Assembly (NCBI RefSeq): GCF_900119165.1
Contig: NZ_FPJG01000006.1
Coordinates: forward strand, 806,001 to 870,000
DNA length: 64,000 nucleotides
Source: Amycolatopsis australiensis
Lineage (GTDB): Bacteria > Actinomycetota > Actinomycetes > Mycobacteriales > Pseudonocardiaceae
Reading direction: 5' to 3'
The notes under the pieces are model-generated. The model searched no databases and was not told where the DNA came from. It saw only the letters and a program-made list of their open reading frames with translations. Position 1 is the stretch's first letter. Every line of letters begins with the position of its first letter. The translations under genes were made by a program, and so were the position numbers. Shown here piece by piece: positions 26,833 through 34,904 of the stretch.

Positions 26833-27737
26833 GCCAGGTCCCCCTTGCGGACCGCGTCGGCCCACACCGCGGCGTCGACGAAGTCGTCGTTGCCGAAGCC
26901 GGGCTCGATCGTGGTACGCGTCCCATCGGCGCGCGGGTGCGAGCCGAGGAACCGGAGGTTGCGGCACTGCCGGCGCAACGCCGTCAGCGCGTCGAGGATC
27001 CGCGGCTCGGCCACGTGCCCCTCGAAGTCGATGAAGAAGCGGTACTCGCCGAAGTTGTTCCGCGTCGGCCGCGCGTCGAGCCGGGTCAGGTTGATGCCGC
27101 GGGTCGCCAGCTCGGTGAGCAGCTCGGCGAGCGTGCCGGTGCGGTTCGCGGCCGCGGCCACGACCGACGTCCGGTCCGCGCCCGTCGGCTCCGGCAGCTC
27201 CCCCGGCGCGCGGACCAGCAGGAACCGCGTCGCCGCGTCGGTGACGTCGGCGACGTCGGTGGCCAGCACCTCGAGGTCGTAGTGCTCGACGGCGACCGGC
27301 GCGCAGACCGCGGCGTCGAACTGGCCCTCCAGCACGCCGACCGCGGCCGCCGAGGTCGAGGAAGACGCCACCGGGTGCGCGTCCGGCAGGTTCGCCTCCA
27401 GCCATTCGCGGACCTGGGCGAGCGCGTGCGGGTGGCTGGCGACGGTCTTGACGTCCCCGCTGCCGCGCCGGGTCAGCACGCTGAAGCGGATCGGCAGGAT
27501 GGCCTCGGCGACGGCCACCAGCGGCGTCGACTCGCTCAGCGCGTCGAGCGTGGCAGGCACCACCCCTTCGACCGAGTTCTCGATGGGGACGCACGCGGCG
27601 TCCGCCTCGCCCGTGCGGACGGCCGTCATCGCCAGCCGCACGGTCTCGACCGGAAACAGTTCTTCGCCGCCGGCGAGGACCCGCGCGGCTTGTTCGGTGA
27701 AGGTCCCTTGGGGGCCGAAGTATGCGATCCGTGACAC
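26829..27737 (-). CDS. pheA: Prephenate dehydratase
   Basis: 302 residues; converts prephenate to phenylpyruvate in phenylalanine synthesis. It opens SRIAYFGPQGTFTEQAARVL. CVPIENSVEGVV and the catalytic-region DVTDAATRFLLV (TRF motif) are present. The C-terminal ACT regulatory domain contains RTGTLAELLTELATRGINLTRLDARPTRNNFGEYRFFIDFEGH, including the ESRP-like phenylalanine-sensing region here read as DARPTRN. GTG start with a TAGCCT -10 six nt upstream (27744-27749), suggesting a leaderless mRNA. No chorismate mutase domain is fused. Confidence 0.95.
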   Translation of the reverse strand: MSRIAYFGPQGTFTEQAARVLAGGEELFPVETVRLAMTAVRTGEADAACVPIENSVEGVVPATLDALSESTPLVAVAEAILPIRFSVLTRRGSGDVKTVASHPHALAQVREWLEANLPDAHPVASSSTSAAAVGVLEGQFDAAVCAPVAVEHYDLEVLATDVADVTDAATRFLLVRAPGELPEPTGADRTSVVAAAANRTGTLAELLTELATRGINLTRLDARPTRNNFGEYRFFIDFEGHVAEPRILDALTALRRQCRNLRFLGSHPRADGTRTTIEPGFGNDDFVDAAVWADAVRKGDLA

Positions 27738-27743
27738 AACCCC

Positions 27744-27749
27744 AGGCTA
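27744..27749 (-). promoter_or_regulatory. pheA: -10 box TAGCCT for pheA
   Basis: Minus-strand TAGCCT lies 6 nt before the GTG at 27737, with no Shine-Dalgarno sequence between; leaderless start expected. Confidence 0.55.
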
Positions 27750-27834
27750 CGGGGCCTCGCCGTGGCGACTTTCACTCGGACAGCCGGTACTCGAACCGGT
27801 TACGCCGGGTGGCATTTTTTGCGATGCTAGGGAC

Positions 27835-28512
27835 GTGACCGCCGACTCGGGCACGCACACCGGCCGTGAGGGTACGAACCCGCCGGTCTCCCCTCGCACA
27901 CCGGAGCTGGTGCTGTGCGCCGTCGATGAACCACTCGCCACCGCCTGGACCACCGTCGCCGAGAAGCTGTGTTCAACCGGGGCTCCGCCCCGGGCCGGGG
28001 GCTCCGCCACCCGGACCCCCGAAGGCGTTCCAACGGGCCGGGTCCGGGTGCACCGCGGGTCGGTCCTCGACGTCGTCGCCCAGGCCGTGGTCAGCCCGGC
28101 CAACTCCTACGGCTGGATGCGCGGCGGCATCGACGCCGTCTACGCGCGGGCGTTCCCCGGCGTGGAGCAAAGCGTCCGCAGCGCCGTCCTGGCCTTTCAC
28201 GGCGGTGAGCTACCCATCGGCGAGGCCGTGGTCGTGCCGACCGGCGAAGCCGAGCCGGCCTGGCTGATCAGCGCGCCGACCATGCGCGAGCCCGGCGAGC
28301 TGCTGCCCGCCGACACCGTGCACCCCTACCTCGCGGCTCGCGCCGTGTTCCTGCTGTGGCGCGACGGCAAGCTCGACCAGGGACCGGTACGCGAAGCCGT
28401 CGACACGATCGCGATGCCGGGCCTGGGCACCGGCGTCGGCGGCGTCGACCCCGCGACGTGCGCGCGGCAGGTCGCGGCGGCCTGGGACGAGGTTTTTCGT
28501 CACGCGCGGTGA
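27835..28512 (+). CDS. Macro domain protein with an in-frame palindromic-element insert
   Basis: 225 residues. The macro domain (ADP-ribose or O-acetyl-ADP-ribose binding) is seen in RVRVHRGSVLDVVAQAVVSPANSYGWMRGGIDAVYARAFPG and the C-terminal IAMPGLGTGVGGVDPATCARQ. Between the first beta strand/helix (ELVLCAVDEPLATAWTTVAEKL) and RVRVHRGS lies an odd stretch, TGAPPRAGGSATRTPEGVPTG. It is encoded by a 50-bp palindromic repeat found three more times within 4 kb. It would form a surface loop. GTG start; GATGCT lies 6 nt upstream. Whether it binds or removes ADP-ribose cannot be told. Confidence 0.83.
   Translation: MTADSGTHTGREGTNPPVSPRTPELVLCAVDEPLATAWTTVAEKLCSTGAPPRAGGSATRTPEGVPTGRVRVHRGSVLDVVAQAVVSPANSYGWMRGGIDAVYARAFPGVEQSVRSAVLAFHGGELPIGEAVVVPTGEAEPAWLISAPTMREPGELLPADTVHPYLAARAVFLLWRDGKLDQGPVREAVDTIAMPGLGTGVGGVDPATCARQVAAAWDEVFRHAR
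27970..28025 (+). repeat. Palindromic element copy A (inside the macro-domain gene)
   Basis: Core is GGGGCTCCGCCCC (hairpin) followed by CCGGG...CCCGG (second hairpin) and ACCCCCGAA. It encodes GAPPRAGGSATRTP in the host frame. Compared with copy D on the opposite strand, about 45 bp are nearly identical. Confidence 0.75.
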
Positions 28513-28626
28513 TTCCTCGTAAAGGCGAGGTGGACTACATCACAGCGCGTTCACCCGCGGTAAGCCCTACCGTTAATCACGCAGGTGAACGTCCGCCAGT
28601 GCAGGCGACGGCCGGAGGAGTGTGCG

Positions 28627-29559
28627 ATGACCCGGGTCCGCGAACTCAGCCCGTATGTCGAGCTGCACCGGGAGCAATGGAAGGAACTGCGCAGTTCCAC
28701 GCCGTTGCCGCTGACGGCGGCCGAGCTGCTGCGGCTGCGCGGTCTGGGCGAACAGGTCGATCTGGCCGAGGTCGCCGACGTGTACCTGCCGCTGTCCCGC
28801 CTGATCAACCTGCAGGTCGCCGCGCGCCAACGGCTCTACGAAGCGACCACGACGTTCCTCGGTGACGACTCCCGCGGCACGAAGGTGCCGTTCGTGATCG
28901 GCATCGCCGGGAGCGTGGCGGTCGGCAAGTCGACCACCGCGCGCATCCTGCGCACGCTGCTCGCCCGCTGGCCCGACCACCCCCGCGTCGACCTGGTCAC
29001 CACCGACGGCTTCCTGTACCCGCGCGCCGAGCTGATGCGGCGCGGGATCATGCACCGCAAGGGCTTCCCCGAGAGTTACGACCGGCGGGCGCTGCTGAGG
29101 TTCGTCACCGAGGTCAAGTCGGGTGCCGAGCGGGTCACCGCGCCGGTGTACTCGCACCTGGCCTACGACATCCTGCCCGGCCAGGAGCAGGTGGTGCAGC
29201 AGCCGGACATCCTCATCCTCGAGGGCCTGAACGTGCTGCAGCCGGGGCCGCGGCTGATGGTGTCCGACCTCTTCGACTTCTCGATCTACGTCGACGCGCA
29301 CACCGACGACATCCAGCGCTGGTACATCGAGCGGTTCCTGGAGCTGCGGCACACGGCGTTCGCGGACCCGGCGTCGCACTTCCACCACTTCGCCGGCCTG
29401 CCCGACGACGAGGCCCGCGCCGAGGCGCGGCACCTGTGGCGCTCGATCAACGAGCCCAACCTGATGGAGAACATCAAGCCGACCCGGCCCCGCGCGACGC
29501 TCGTGCTGCGCAAGGACGCCGACCACACGATCAACCGGGTCCGGCTGCGCAAGCTCTGA
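28627..29559 (+). CDS. coaA: Pantothenate kinase, type I
   Basis: 310 residues; phosphorylates pantothenate in the first step of CoA synthesis. Walker A is [15 protein letters not shown] near residues 91-105. [28 protein letters not shown] carries the pantothenate-binding and catalytic Asp region; [16 protein letters not shown] and [21 protein letters not shown] complete the type I signature. The ATG has GGAGGAG at about 6 nt. Type I enzymes are usually inhibited by CoA. 220 bp separate it from the next gene. Confidence 0.95.
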   Translation: MTRVRELSPYVELHREQWKELRSSTPLPLTAAELLRLRGLGEQVDLAEVADVYLPLSRLINLQVAARQRLYEATTTFLGDDSRGTKVPFVIGIAGSVAVGKSTTARILRTLLARWPDHPRVDLVTTDGFLYPRAELMRRGIMHRKGFPESYDRRALLRFVTEVKSGAERVTAPVYSHLAYDILPGQEQVVQQPDILILEGLNVLQPGPRLMVSDLFDFSIYVDAHTDDIQRWYIERFLELRHTAFADPASHFHHFAGLPDDEARAEARHLWRSINEPNLMENIKPTRPRATLVLRKDADHTINRVRLRKL

Positions 29560-29779
29560 CGTCGTCACGCACCACGTCACCCACATGCCCGCGATTCGCA
29601 CGCTGAGCGAAGGCGCGGACACGGTTCGTCAGGGCTTTGCGACTCTCCGCGCCGGAACCCCGGCCGATCGGCCGAGGCGGGCCGTTCAGCCGTAACCGGT
29701 TGGCCGATACCCCCGGCCGCCGGTGAAAGCGACCCTGAAGGAGTCAGGAAAACGGCTCTGAGCTGGGAGGAGGCCCACG
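29560..29779. other. Intergenic region after coaA, no recognised element
   Basis: 220 bp between coaA and the small membrane gene. It holds the short palindrome GGCCGATCGGCC and a Shine-Dalgarno GGGAGGAGG just before 29780. I looked for c-di-AMP, cobalamin and SAM riboswitch cores and saw none. Presumably the promoter of the following gene. Confidence 0.5.
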
Positions 29780-29986
29780 ATGTTCTCGATGATCCTCACG
29801 TGGGTCGGCGCGGTTCTCGGGCTGGCCTTGCTGATCGCGATGGCCGCCGGAACGTTCGTCGTGGACTTCGACGACCGGTTGCAGGAGCGCCGCCGCAAGG
29901 CTGTGCCAACCGGGGCCGGGGGCTTCGCCACCCGGAACCCCCGAAACCTCGCGAAGCCCGCCGAACCGGCAGGCCCCCTCCCCTAG
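29780..29986 (+). CDS. Small single-pass membrane protein with repeat-derived C-terminus
   Basis: 68 residues. One transmembrane helix (MILTWVGAVLGLALLIAMAAGTFVV) is followed by a charged stretch (DFDDRLQERRRKAV), then PTGAGGFATRNPRNLAKP. The last part is encoded by copy B of the palindromic element and resembles the peptide the element makes in two other proteins. The ATG is preceded by GGGAGGAGG. The native C-terminus has probably been replaced or extended. Function unknown. Confidence 0.6.
   Translation: MFSMILTWVGAVLGLALLIAMAAGTFVVDFDDRLQERRRKAVPTGAGGFATRNPRNLAKPAEPAGPLP
29903..29958 (+). repeat. Palindromic element copy B (3' end of small membrane gene)
   Basis: Shortened copy: the first hairpin (GGGGCTCCGCCCC) is missing but CCGGGGGCTTCGCCACCCGG and the following CCCCCGAA remain. 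Read in the same frame as copies A and D (GAGGFATRNP). Confidence 0.65.
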
Positions 29987-29989
29987 GCG

Positions 29990-31498
29990 TCAGAGTCCGG
30001 CCAGCGCCGCCACGTAGGCGTCGGCGTCGTATTCGAGCGTTTCCACGTCCACCAGGCTGTTCTCCAGCGCGTCGATCAGCTGCTCGAAGATCTCGTCGCG
30101 GTCGAGCTCGCCCTCCTGCAGGCGTTGCGCGGCCTGCCAGGCTTCGGCGGGCTCGTCGTCCCAGAGCTGGTCGACGACGGTCGCGCGCAGGATCAGCCGC
30201 TGCTCGTCCTCGTCTTCGTCGGCTTCGGCGATGACGAGCGCCCGGCGCTGCTCCGGGTCGGTCGGGTCGAGGTCGACTTCCTCGTCCTCGATCTCCGTGG
30301 TCAGCGACGGCACGGCGAACATCCGGCGTTCCAGCGCGTCCGCCAGCTCGGTCGGCGACAGGTCGCCGACGTCGCCGAAGTAGCGCTCCAGCGGCGAGTC
30401 GTCTTCGTCGGCGTACTCGCTCAGGTAGTCGGCGACGGCTTCGTCGAGCGCGGCGATCGCCGTCTCGGTCAGCCCGGCCCGCTCGGCCGTCCACTGCACC
30501 CAGGCGAGGACGACCGGCTCGACGGCGTCCTCGTGGTCGGCGTCCAGCTCGTACTCCTCGCCGAGCACGCCTTCGAGGAACCGCGCGATCTTCTCGGGCC
30601 CGACGCGCAGCGGGTTCGCCGGGTCGGTGCGCAGGCCGTGCTCCAGCAGGAGCGTCCCGATCGCGCGAGCGGCGTCGGCGTCTTCGCCGCTCGCCGCGAC
30701 GAACTGCTCGACGACGGCGGCCCGTTCGTCGTCGGACCACGCGGCGACCTCGGGGACGAGCGCGGGTTCGGGCAGCTCGCGCGACCACGTCAGCGCGATG
30801 GCGTGGAAGCGCCCGTAGTCCTCGCTGACGTCGGCGTCCTCGAGGTGGTCGGTCGCGGCGAGGCCGTCGGAGAGCAGGCGGTGCGCCTCGGCGGGGTCGA
30901 CCGCCTCGAACACGACCAGCTCGGGATCTGCTTCGGCCTGTTCGCGCATCTCGGCGAGGACGTCCGCGGGCTGCTCGATCACGACGAGGTCCCGCACCCG
31001 GCCGCCTTCGGTGAAGTCGAGCAGCGCAAGCAGGCCGTACGCCGTGTCGCCGTGGGAGAAGACGCAGAGCAGGGACGATTCGTCGCCGTAGACGTCACCG
31101 GTCCGCCAGCACTCGCCGGCGGTGACGCGGCCGAGGTCCGCGGCCCAGGCGGGCTCGGGAATGCCGCGACCGAGGACGACCTGCAGCCCGGCCTCGGCGG
31201 CCTTGCGCTCGACGTCGGTCTCCGCGACGACCTTCAGCGCGGCCAGCAGCGCCGCGGCGCCGGGCGTGATCTTGCGCTGCGCGAAACCGATCAGCTCCAG
31301 GCCCAGCGGCTCGTCGCCGTCTTCGAGCGGCACGTCGCGGAACTGGCCGAGGACTTCGGAGGCGAGCAGCTCGACGTCGACCGGCGCGGGGTCGGCGCCC
31401 AGCGCCGAGAAGTCGTTCAGGATTTCCTTGAACAGGCCGGTCACGCTGTGGGTGACGGGCTGCGGGGCCTTCTTGCGGGCGCGACTCACCGGGCTCAT
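29990..31498 (-). CDS. Conserved actinobacterial hypothetical protein, 502 aa
   Basis: A soluble, acidic protein. The N-terminus MSPVSRARKKAPQPVTHSVTGLFKEIL is basic, the rest strongly acidic (e.g. TEIEDEEVDLDPTDPEQRRALVIAEADEDEDEQRL). No signal peptide, membrane helix or catalytic motif is visible. Segment GLLALLDFTEGGRVRDLVVIEQPADVL looks like a folded alpha/beta core. I know this type only as an uncharacterised actinobacterial family. It starts 254 bp before the TPR-like gene ending at 31753, with an unusual hairpin in between. Confidence 0.7.
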   Translation of the reverse strand: MSPVSRARKKAPQPVTHSVTGLFKEILNDFSALGADPAPVDVELLASEVLGQFRDVPLEDGDEPLGLELIGFAQRKITPGAAALLAALKVVAETDVERKAAEAGLQVVLGRGIPEPAWAADLGRVTAGECWRTGDVYGDESSLLCVFSHGDTAYGLLALLDFTEGGRVRDLVVIEQPADVLAEMREQAEADPELVVFEAVDPAEAHRLLSDGLAATDHLEDADVSEDYGRFHAIALTWSRELPEPALVPEVAAWSDDERAAVVEQFVAASGEDADAARAIGTLLLEHGLRTDPANPLRVGPEKIARFLEGVLGEEYELDADHEDAVEPVVLAWVQWTAERAGLTETAIAALDEAVADYLSEYADEDDSPLERYFGDVGDLSPTELADALERRMFAVPSLTTEIEDEEVDLDPTDPEQRRALVIAEADEDEDEQRLILRATVVDQLWDDEPAEAWQAAQRLQEGELDRDEIFEQLIDALENSLVDVETLEYDADAYVAALAGL

Positions 31499-31529
31499 GG
31501 CTTCATGTTTTCACCTGCGCGACTTCATG

Positions 31530-31562
31530 CGGGGGCCCGGGTGGCGAAGCCCCGCATGTCAC
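31530..31562 (-). repeat. Palindromic element copy C (intergenic, partial)
   Basis: Minus strand reads GGGGCTTCGCCACCCGGG, the core of copies A, B and D. Here it is enclosed by CATGCGGGG/CCCCGCATG arms, making its own hairpin just upstream of the gene starting at 31498. Confidence 0.55.
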
Positions 31563-31571
31563 AGCTCAGCG

Positions 31572-31653
31572 GTCGCGGTGGCCCTGGCGCGGGTCCCGCC
31601 GGGTGCTCGACGGGGAGGCGCCGAGCCGGACGGCGGGACAGGGCCACCGCGAC
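31572..31653. repeat. 82-nt long hairpin element
   Basis: Outer arms GTCGCGGTGGCCCT (31572-31585) and AGGGCCACCGCGAC (31640-31653) pair perfectly. GTCCCGCCG (31593-31601) pairs with CGGCGGGAC (31631-31639) after a 7-nt bulge, and GCTCG/CGAGC pair inside. A roughly 23-bp stem in total, with no ORF. Could be a terminator, a structured RNA or a non-autonomous insertion. Confidence 0.6.
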
Positions 31654-31752
31654 GTCGCTGGCCAGAGCGGCGTCATCGCCTTGGCGCGCTAGCGGTGTCC
31701 CGGTGCACGTGCACACCGGTTCACCGGGGTCAACGAGAGGCGTGGGGCGAGG

Positions 31753-31820
31753 TTACGAGGCTTTTCGGGGGGTCCGGGTGGCGGCGCCCCCGGCCCGGGG
31801 CGGAGTCCCGGCTGTCACGG
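31753..31820 (-). repeat. Palindromic element copy D (3' end of TPR-like gene)
   Basis: On the minus strand it matches copy A over about 45 bp: ACTCCGCCCCGGGCCGGGGG then CGCCACCCGGACCCCC. It supplies the last codons and the stop of the host gene (AGTPPRAGGAATRTP). Confidence 0.75.
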
Positions 31821-33138
31821 CTTTGGGCAACGCGATTCGCGCGGCGCGGATTTCCGTGATCAGCCGGGTTTTCCGGCGGTGGGTTTCCACCAGCGCGGCG
31901 AGGTAGGCGGTGAACTCGTCCGCGGTCTCGGCGCGTTTGTGCAAGGTGCGCAACAGCTTCAGCCGGCGCGCGGCCTCGCGGTAGGCGTGCGGGTCCTTGC
32001 GCTCGATCAGCTCCTCGACGTGCTCGCGGAACACCGGGATCGTCTCGGCCGGGTGCTCGGCGGCCCGCTGTTCGGCCAGTTCGAGCTTGAGCTGCGGTGA
32101 CGCCCCGAACCGGACGCAGGCGCGCCAGGCTTCGTCGGGACGGCCGTCCTCGAGCAGCACGCGGGCCAGCTCGTCGGCCTGCTCGACGCCTTCGGCGGCC
32201 AGCTCGCGCAGCCGGGCGAGCGCGGCCCGGCGTTGCGCCGTCCACTTCCCCTCGGCCTGCGCGGCTTCACGCAGCGCAAAGTACGTCTCGCGGCTTGGCC
32301 GGTCGTCGAACTCCCTGCGCCGCCGGGTCGTTTCGCTGTCGCTGTCGCTGTCACGGCTCGCGGGCTCCGGCGGGTGCTTGTCGTGCGTGAGGGCGCGGGC
32401 GGCGTGGGCGATGGCCTCGCTGTGCCGTCCGGCGGCCCGCAGCACCCGGACGATCTTGAGGCTGACGTCGACGCGCGGCGGCTTGGCCGAGAGGATCGCG
32501 ACCAGCTCGTCGACGTCGCCGCGCACTTCCGCCAGCTGCTCCCGCAGCCGTTCGGCCACGTCGCGGCGGTGCCCGGACACGCCCGTGGCGAGCACGTCGT
32601 CCACAGTGGACTTGATGCGCGCGAGCCCGCGCTCGCCCAGCGCCGTCGCGAACTCGGCGAGTTCGAGCACCGGCCAGCCGGGACCGTCGAACTCGACTTC
32701 GAGGATCCAGTCCGCCAGCTTCTCCGGGTCCGGCGGCCGGGCGGCGCACGCGCGGGCGTACAGCTCGACGGCGCGTTCCAGCCGGTCACCGAGGTCGCCG
32801 GCGTGGTCGCCGGACTGCTCGAGGACCTCGCTGATGTCGTCGACCGTCCGGCGGGCGAGCGGGGCCAGGTCGGCGCGGCTGCCGGCGTCGAGCATGCGCT
32901 GCAGCGTGTCGAGGACCGCGCCGATCTTCGCGGTGTACTCGACGTTCCCGTCGGTCACCGCGGTGTCCAGCAGCCGGTGCGCCTCACTGACGTCACCGGA
33001 TTGGGTGGCGGCGCGCAGTTCGAGCGAATGCCGTAGCTCAGGGTCACGCTCGGCTTGGGCGTGCAGCAGGTCCGCCAGCGTCTCCGCGTCCAAAGTGCGC
33101 AGGTAGGGGCGAAGATCCGAGTGGGGACTCACGCGCAC
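31753..33138 (-). CDS. Helical TPR-like hypothetical protein with repeat-derived C-terminus
   Basis: 461 residues, almost entirely helical and rich in Ala/Leu/Arg/Glu, with TPR-like periodicity (e.g. RALTHDKHPPEPASRDSDSD after AAGRHSEAIAHAA, and EADELARVLLEDGRPDEAWRACVRFG). It opens MRVSPHSDLRPYLRTLDAETLADLLHAQAERDP. No catalytic motif. The last 20 residues (TAGTPPRAGGAATRTPRKAS) come from copy D of the palindromic element and probably replace the original end. One GTCCANNNTGGAC motif lies at 32599-32611. A start 6 nt downstream (33132) is also possible. Unknown role, perhaps a scaffold. Confidence 0.68.
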   Translation of the reverse strand: MRVSPHSDLRPYLRTLDAETLADLLHAQAERDPELRHSLELRAATQSGDVSEAHRLLDTAVTDGNVEYTAKIGAVLDTLQRMLDAGSRADLAPLARRTVDDISEVLEQSGDHAGDLGDRLERAVELYARACAARPPDPEKLADWILEVEFDGPGWPVLELAEFATALGERGLARIKSTVDDVLATGVSGHRRDVAERLREQLAEVRGDVDELVAILSAKPPRVDVSLKIVRVLRAAGRHSEAIAHAARALTHDKHPPEPASRDSDSDSETTRRRREFDDRPSRETYFALREAAQAEGKWTAQRRAALARLRELAAEGVEQADELARVLLEDGRPDEAWRACVRFGASPQLKLELAEQRAAEHPAETIPVFREHVEELIERKDPHAYREAARRLKLLRTLHKRAETADEFTAYLAALVETHRRKTRLITEIRAARIALPKAVTAGTPPRAGGAATRTPRKAS

Positions 33139-33220
33139 CAGTCTGCCCGACCACGTCGGCTCGGCGTGTGGGCCAACCGCGTGCTCTTTTCGGCGTAACC
33201 GGTGACGGCGGGTGACGTGC

Positions 33221-34171
33221 TCATCGACGGCGCAAGTCGTCGAGCACGGCTTTCATCGGCCAGGGTTCGGGTGCGCGCGGCCGTCGTGACGCTGCGTGCC
33301 GGGGTCGCGGGATCGCCGCCCGCATCGTCGGCACCATGATCGGCACGACCGGCACCGGCACGCGCGCGACCAGCCGCCGCACGACGACGAGCAGCAGCGC
33401 GGCCCCCAGCAGCAGCGCCGCACTCGCGGCGAGCGCGCCGGTCAGCGTCCGGCGGCCTTCGTCGAGGGTGAGCTGCACGGCGTACTGGTTCTGCTGCGTG
33501 TACAGGAAGCCGAGTTGCTGCGACACGGTGTACGCGGCGCTGCGCCAGGTGGACTCGGGGACGGGCAGCGGCCGGCCGGCGGCCAGGGCGTCTTCGGCAG
33601 CGGTCAGCGTGGTCCAGTCGGCGCTGCGGGTGAGCGACTCGTATGCCGTCCGGCCACTGTCGGTGAGCTGCGGCGCGATCCGGGCCAGCCCGGTCCGGTA
33701 GCCGGCGACGGCCTCGGCGAACGACGGCCGCGTGACGTCGTCGAGCCCGGCCAGCGCGAGGGAATCGGAGCGGTACATGCCTTCGGCGGCGGAAAGCAGC
33801 TCGACCGCGGTCATCTGCTGGTAGGCCGATTCCGCGTCCGGCGCGTGACGGGCGTAGTCGCGCAGGCCGTCGATGGCGGTGTCGATCCGCCGGGTGAAAT
33901 TCGCGTACGCGGCGGAACGCCGGCCAGGCACGGACATCGCTTCACTGCGCTGGGTCCGGAGCGCGACCACGGCGCGGGCGGTCCGGTCGGCGGCGTTGGC
34001 CGTCTCCACCCCGGCGTCGCGGGTGCGATCGGCTTGCTGCACCAGGAAGAACGCGATCACGAGGGCCACGAGGACGAGCGCGCCGCCGGGGACGAACGCG
34101 ATGCACAACATGCGGCCGCGGACGGATCGCAGGTACTTCAAGACGTTCCTTTCCCGGTCTTGGGCCCGCAC
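33221..34171 (-). CDS. NIT (nitrate/nitrite-sensing)-like membrane sensor lacking a kinase
   Basis: 316 residues. Two transmembrane helices (MLCIAFVPGGALVLVALVIAFFLV and ALAASAALLLGAALLLVVV) flank an all-helical outer domain of about 190 residues (ANAADRTARAVVALRTQRSEAMS, then YQQMTAVELLSAAEGMYRSD) as in NIT-domain sensor kinases. After TM2 there are only about 60 basic/Pro-rich residues: no HAMP, HisKA or ATPase. The start may instead be the TTG at 34141, which has AAAGGA 5 nt upstream. Either a truncated kinase or a stand-alone sensor. Confidence 0.65.
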   Translation of the reverse strand: MRAQDRERNVLKYLRSVRGRMLCIAFVPGGALVLVALVIAFFLVQQADRTRDAGVETANAADRTARAVVALRTQRSEAMSVPGRRSAAYANFTRRIDTAIDGLRDYARHAPDAESAYQQMTAVELLSAAEGMYRSDSLALAGLDDVTRPSFAEAVAGYRTGLARIAPQLTDSGRTAYESLTRSADWTTLTAAEDALAAGRPLPVPESTWRSAAYTVSQQLGFLYTQQNQYAVQLTLDEGRRTLTGALAASAALLLGAALLLVVVRRLVARVPVPVVPIMVPTMRAAIPRPRHAASRRPRAPEPWPMKAVLDDLRRR

Positions 34172-34274
34172 ACATCCCGACGAAGTTCAACCTATTGAGT
34201 GAGAGATTCACCGGTCAACGGCAGTCCGCCATACGGCTGTTAGCGCACCGTGACGGCCGGGGACAATCGGCACC

Positions 34275-34592
34275 GTGACCTTCGACGACGTGACCGAGCG
34301 GCTCCGCGGCTTCGCGGCGGCCCGCGCCTGGGAGCCGTACCACACCCCGAAGAACCTAGTGATGGCGTTGTCCGGCGAGGTCGGCGAGCTGACCTCGTTG
34401 TTCCAGTGGCTGACGCCGGAGGAGTCCGACGCGTGGCGCGAGGATCCTTCGCTGGAGGCGCAGGTCCTGGACGAGATCGCCGACGTCACGCTCTACCTGC
34501 TGCAGCTGGCGGACCGCCTCGGCGTGGACCTGGCGGCCGCGGCGCACGCGAAGATCGACCGCAACGAGCTGCGCTTCCCGCCGCCGGACTGA
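34275..34592 (+). CDS. MazG-like nucleotide pyrophosphohydrolase (RS21-C6/DCTPP1 type)
   Basis: 105 residues. The all-alpha NTP pyrophosphatase motif is present: NLVMALSGEVGELTSLFQW (ExxE) and VLDEIADVTLYLLQLADRLG (ExxD), which bind Mg2+. KIDRNELRFP ends the domain. It would hydrolyse a non-canonical or dCTP-like nucleotide to NMP and PPi (house-cleaning). GTG start; GACAAT lies 7 nt upstream. Confidence 0.86.
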   Translation: MTFDDVTERLRGFAAARAWEPYHTPKNLVMALSGEVGELTSLFQWLTPEESDAWREDPSLEAQVLDEIADVTLYLLQLADRLGVDLAAAAHAKIDRNELRFPPPD

Positions 34593-34593
34593 G

Positions 34594-34881
34594 TCAGAGC
34601 CGGCCGAGCAGGGGCGGCGGAGTGCTGGCGACGGGCCCGTCCGGATCGGCCAGCCACCCGCCGGCGCCGTCGGACCGCAGCATCGACCAGATGCCGAAGG
34701 AGTCGAGCCGCAGCTGCGCGATGTCCCGCTCGGTCCCGGCGTCGGCGTGCAGTTCGACGATGGTGACCACCCCGTCCCGGACCCGGCACTCGACGGTGAG
34801 GCGATCACGGAGGTGCTCGGGCACCCGCCGCGCGCACCACCGTTCGATCTGCCGCAGCGCGAGTTCGGGGATCACGGTCAT
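34594..34881 (-). CDS. DUF3024 family protein
   Basis: 95 residues. It opens MTVIPELALRQIERWCARRVPEHLRDRLTVECRV, then VTIVELHADAG, as in DUF3024 proteins, whose function is unknown. Convergent with the MazG-like gene (1 bp apart). Alternative upstream starts are not family-like. Confidence 0.75.
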   Translation of the reverse strand: MTVIPELALRQIERWCARRVPEHLRDRLTVECRVRDGVVTIVELHADAGTERDIAQLRLDSFGIWSMLRSDGAGGWLADPDGPVASTPPPLLGRL

Positions 34882-34904
34882 GACTCCAGTGAACAACACG
34901 GCCC

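Noticed and set aside
27780..27820. tRNA-like ACTCGAACCGG sequence after pheA
   Set aside because: No acceptor, D or anticodon stem can be folded around it.
29560..29779. Possible riboswitch upstream of the 68-aa membrane gene
   Set aside because: Some stem-forming segments, but no conserved core of c-di-AMP, cobalamin or SAM classes could be found.
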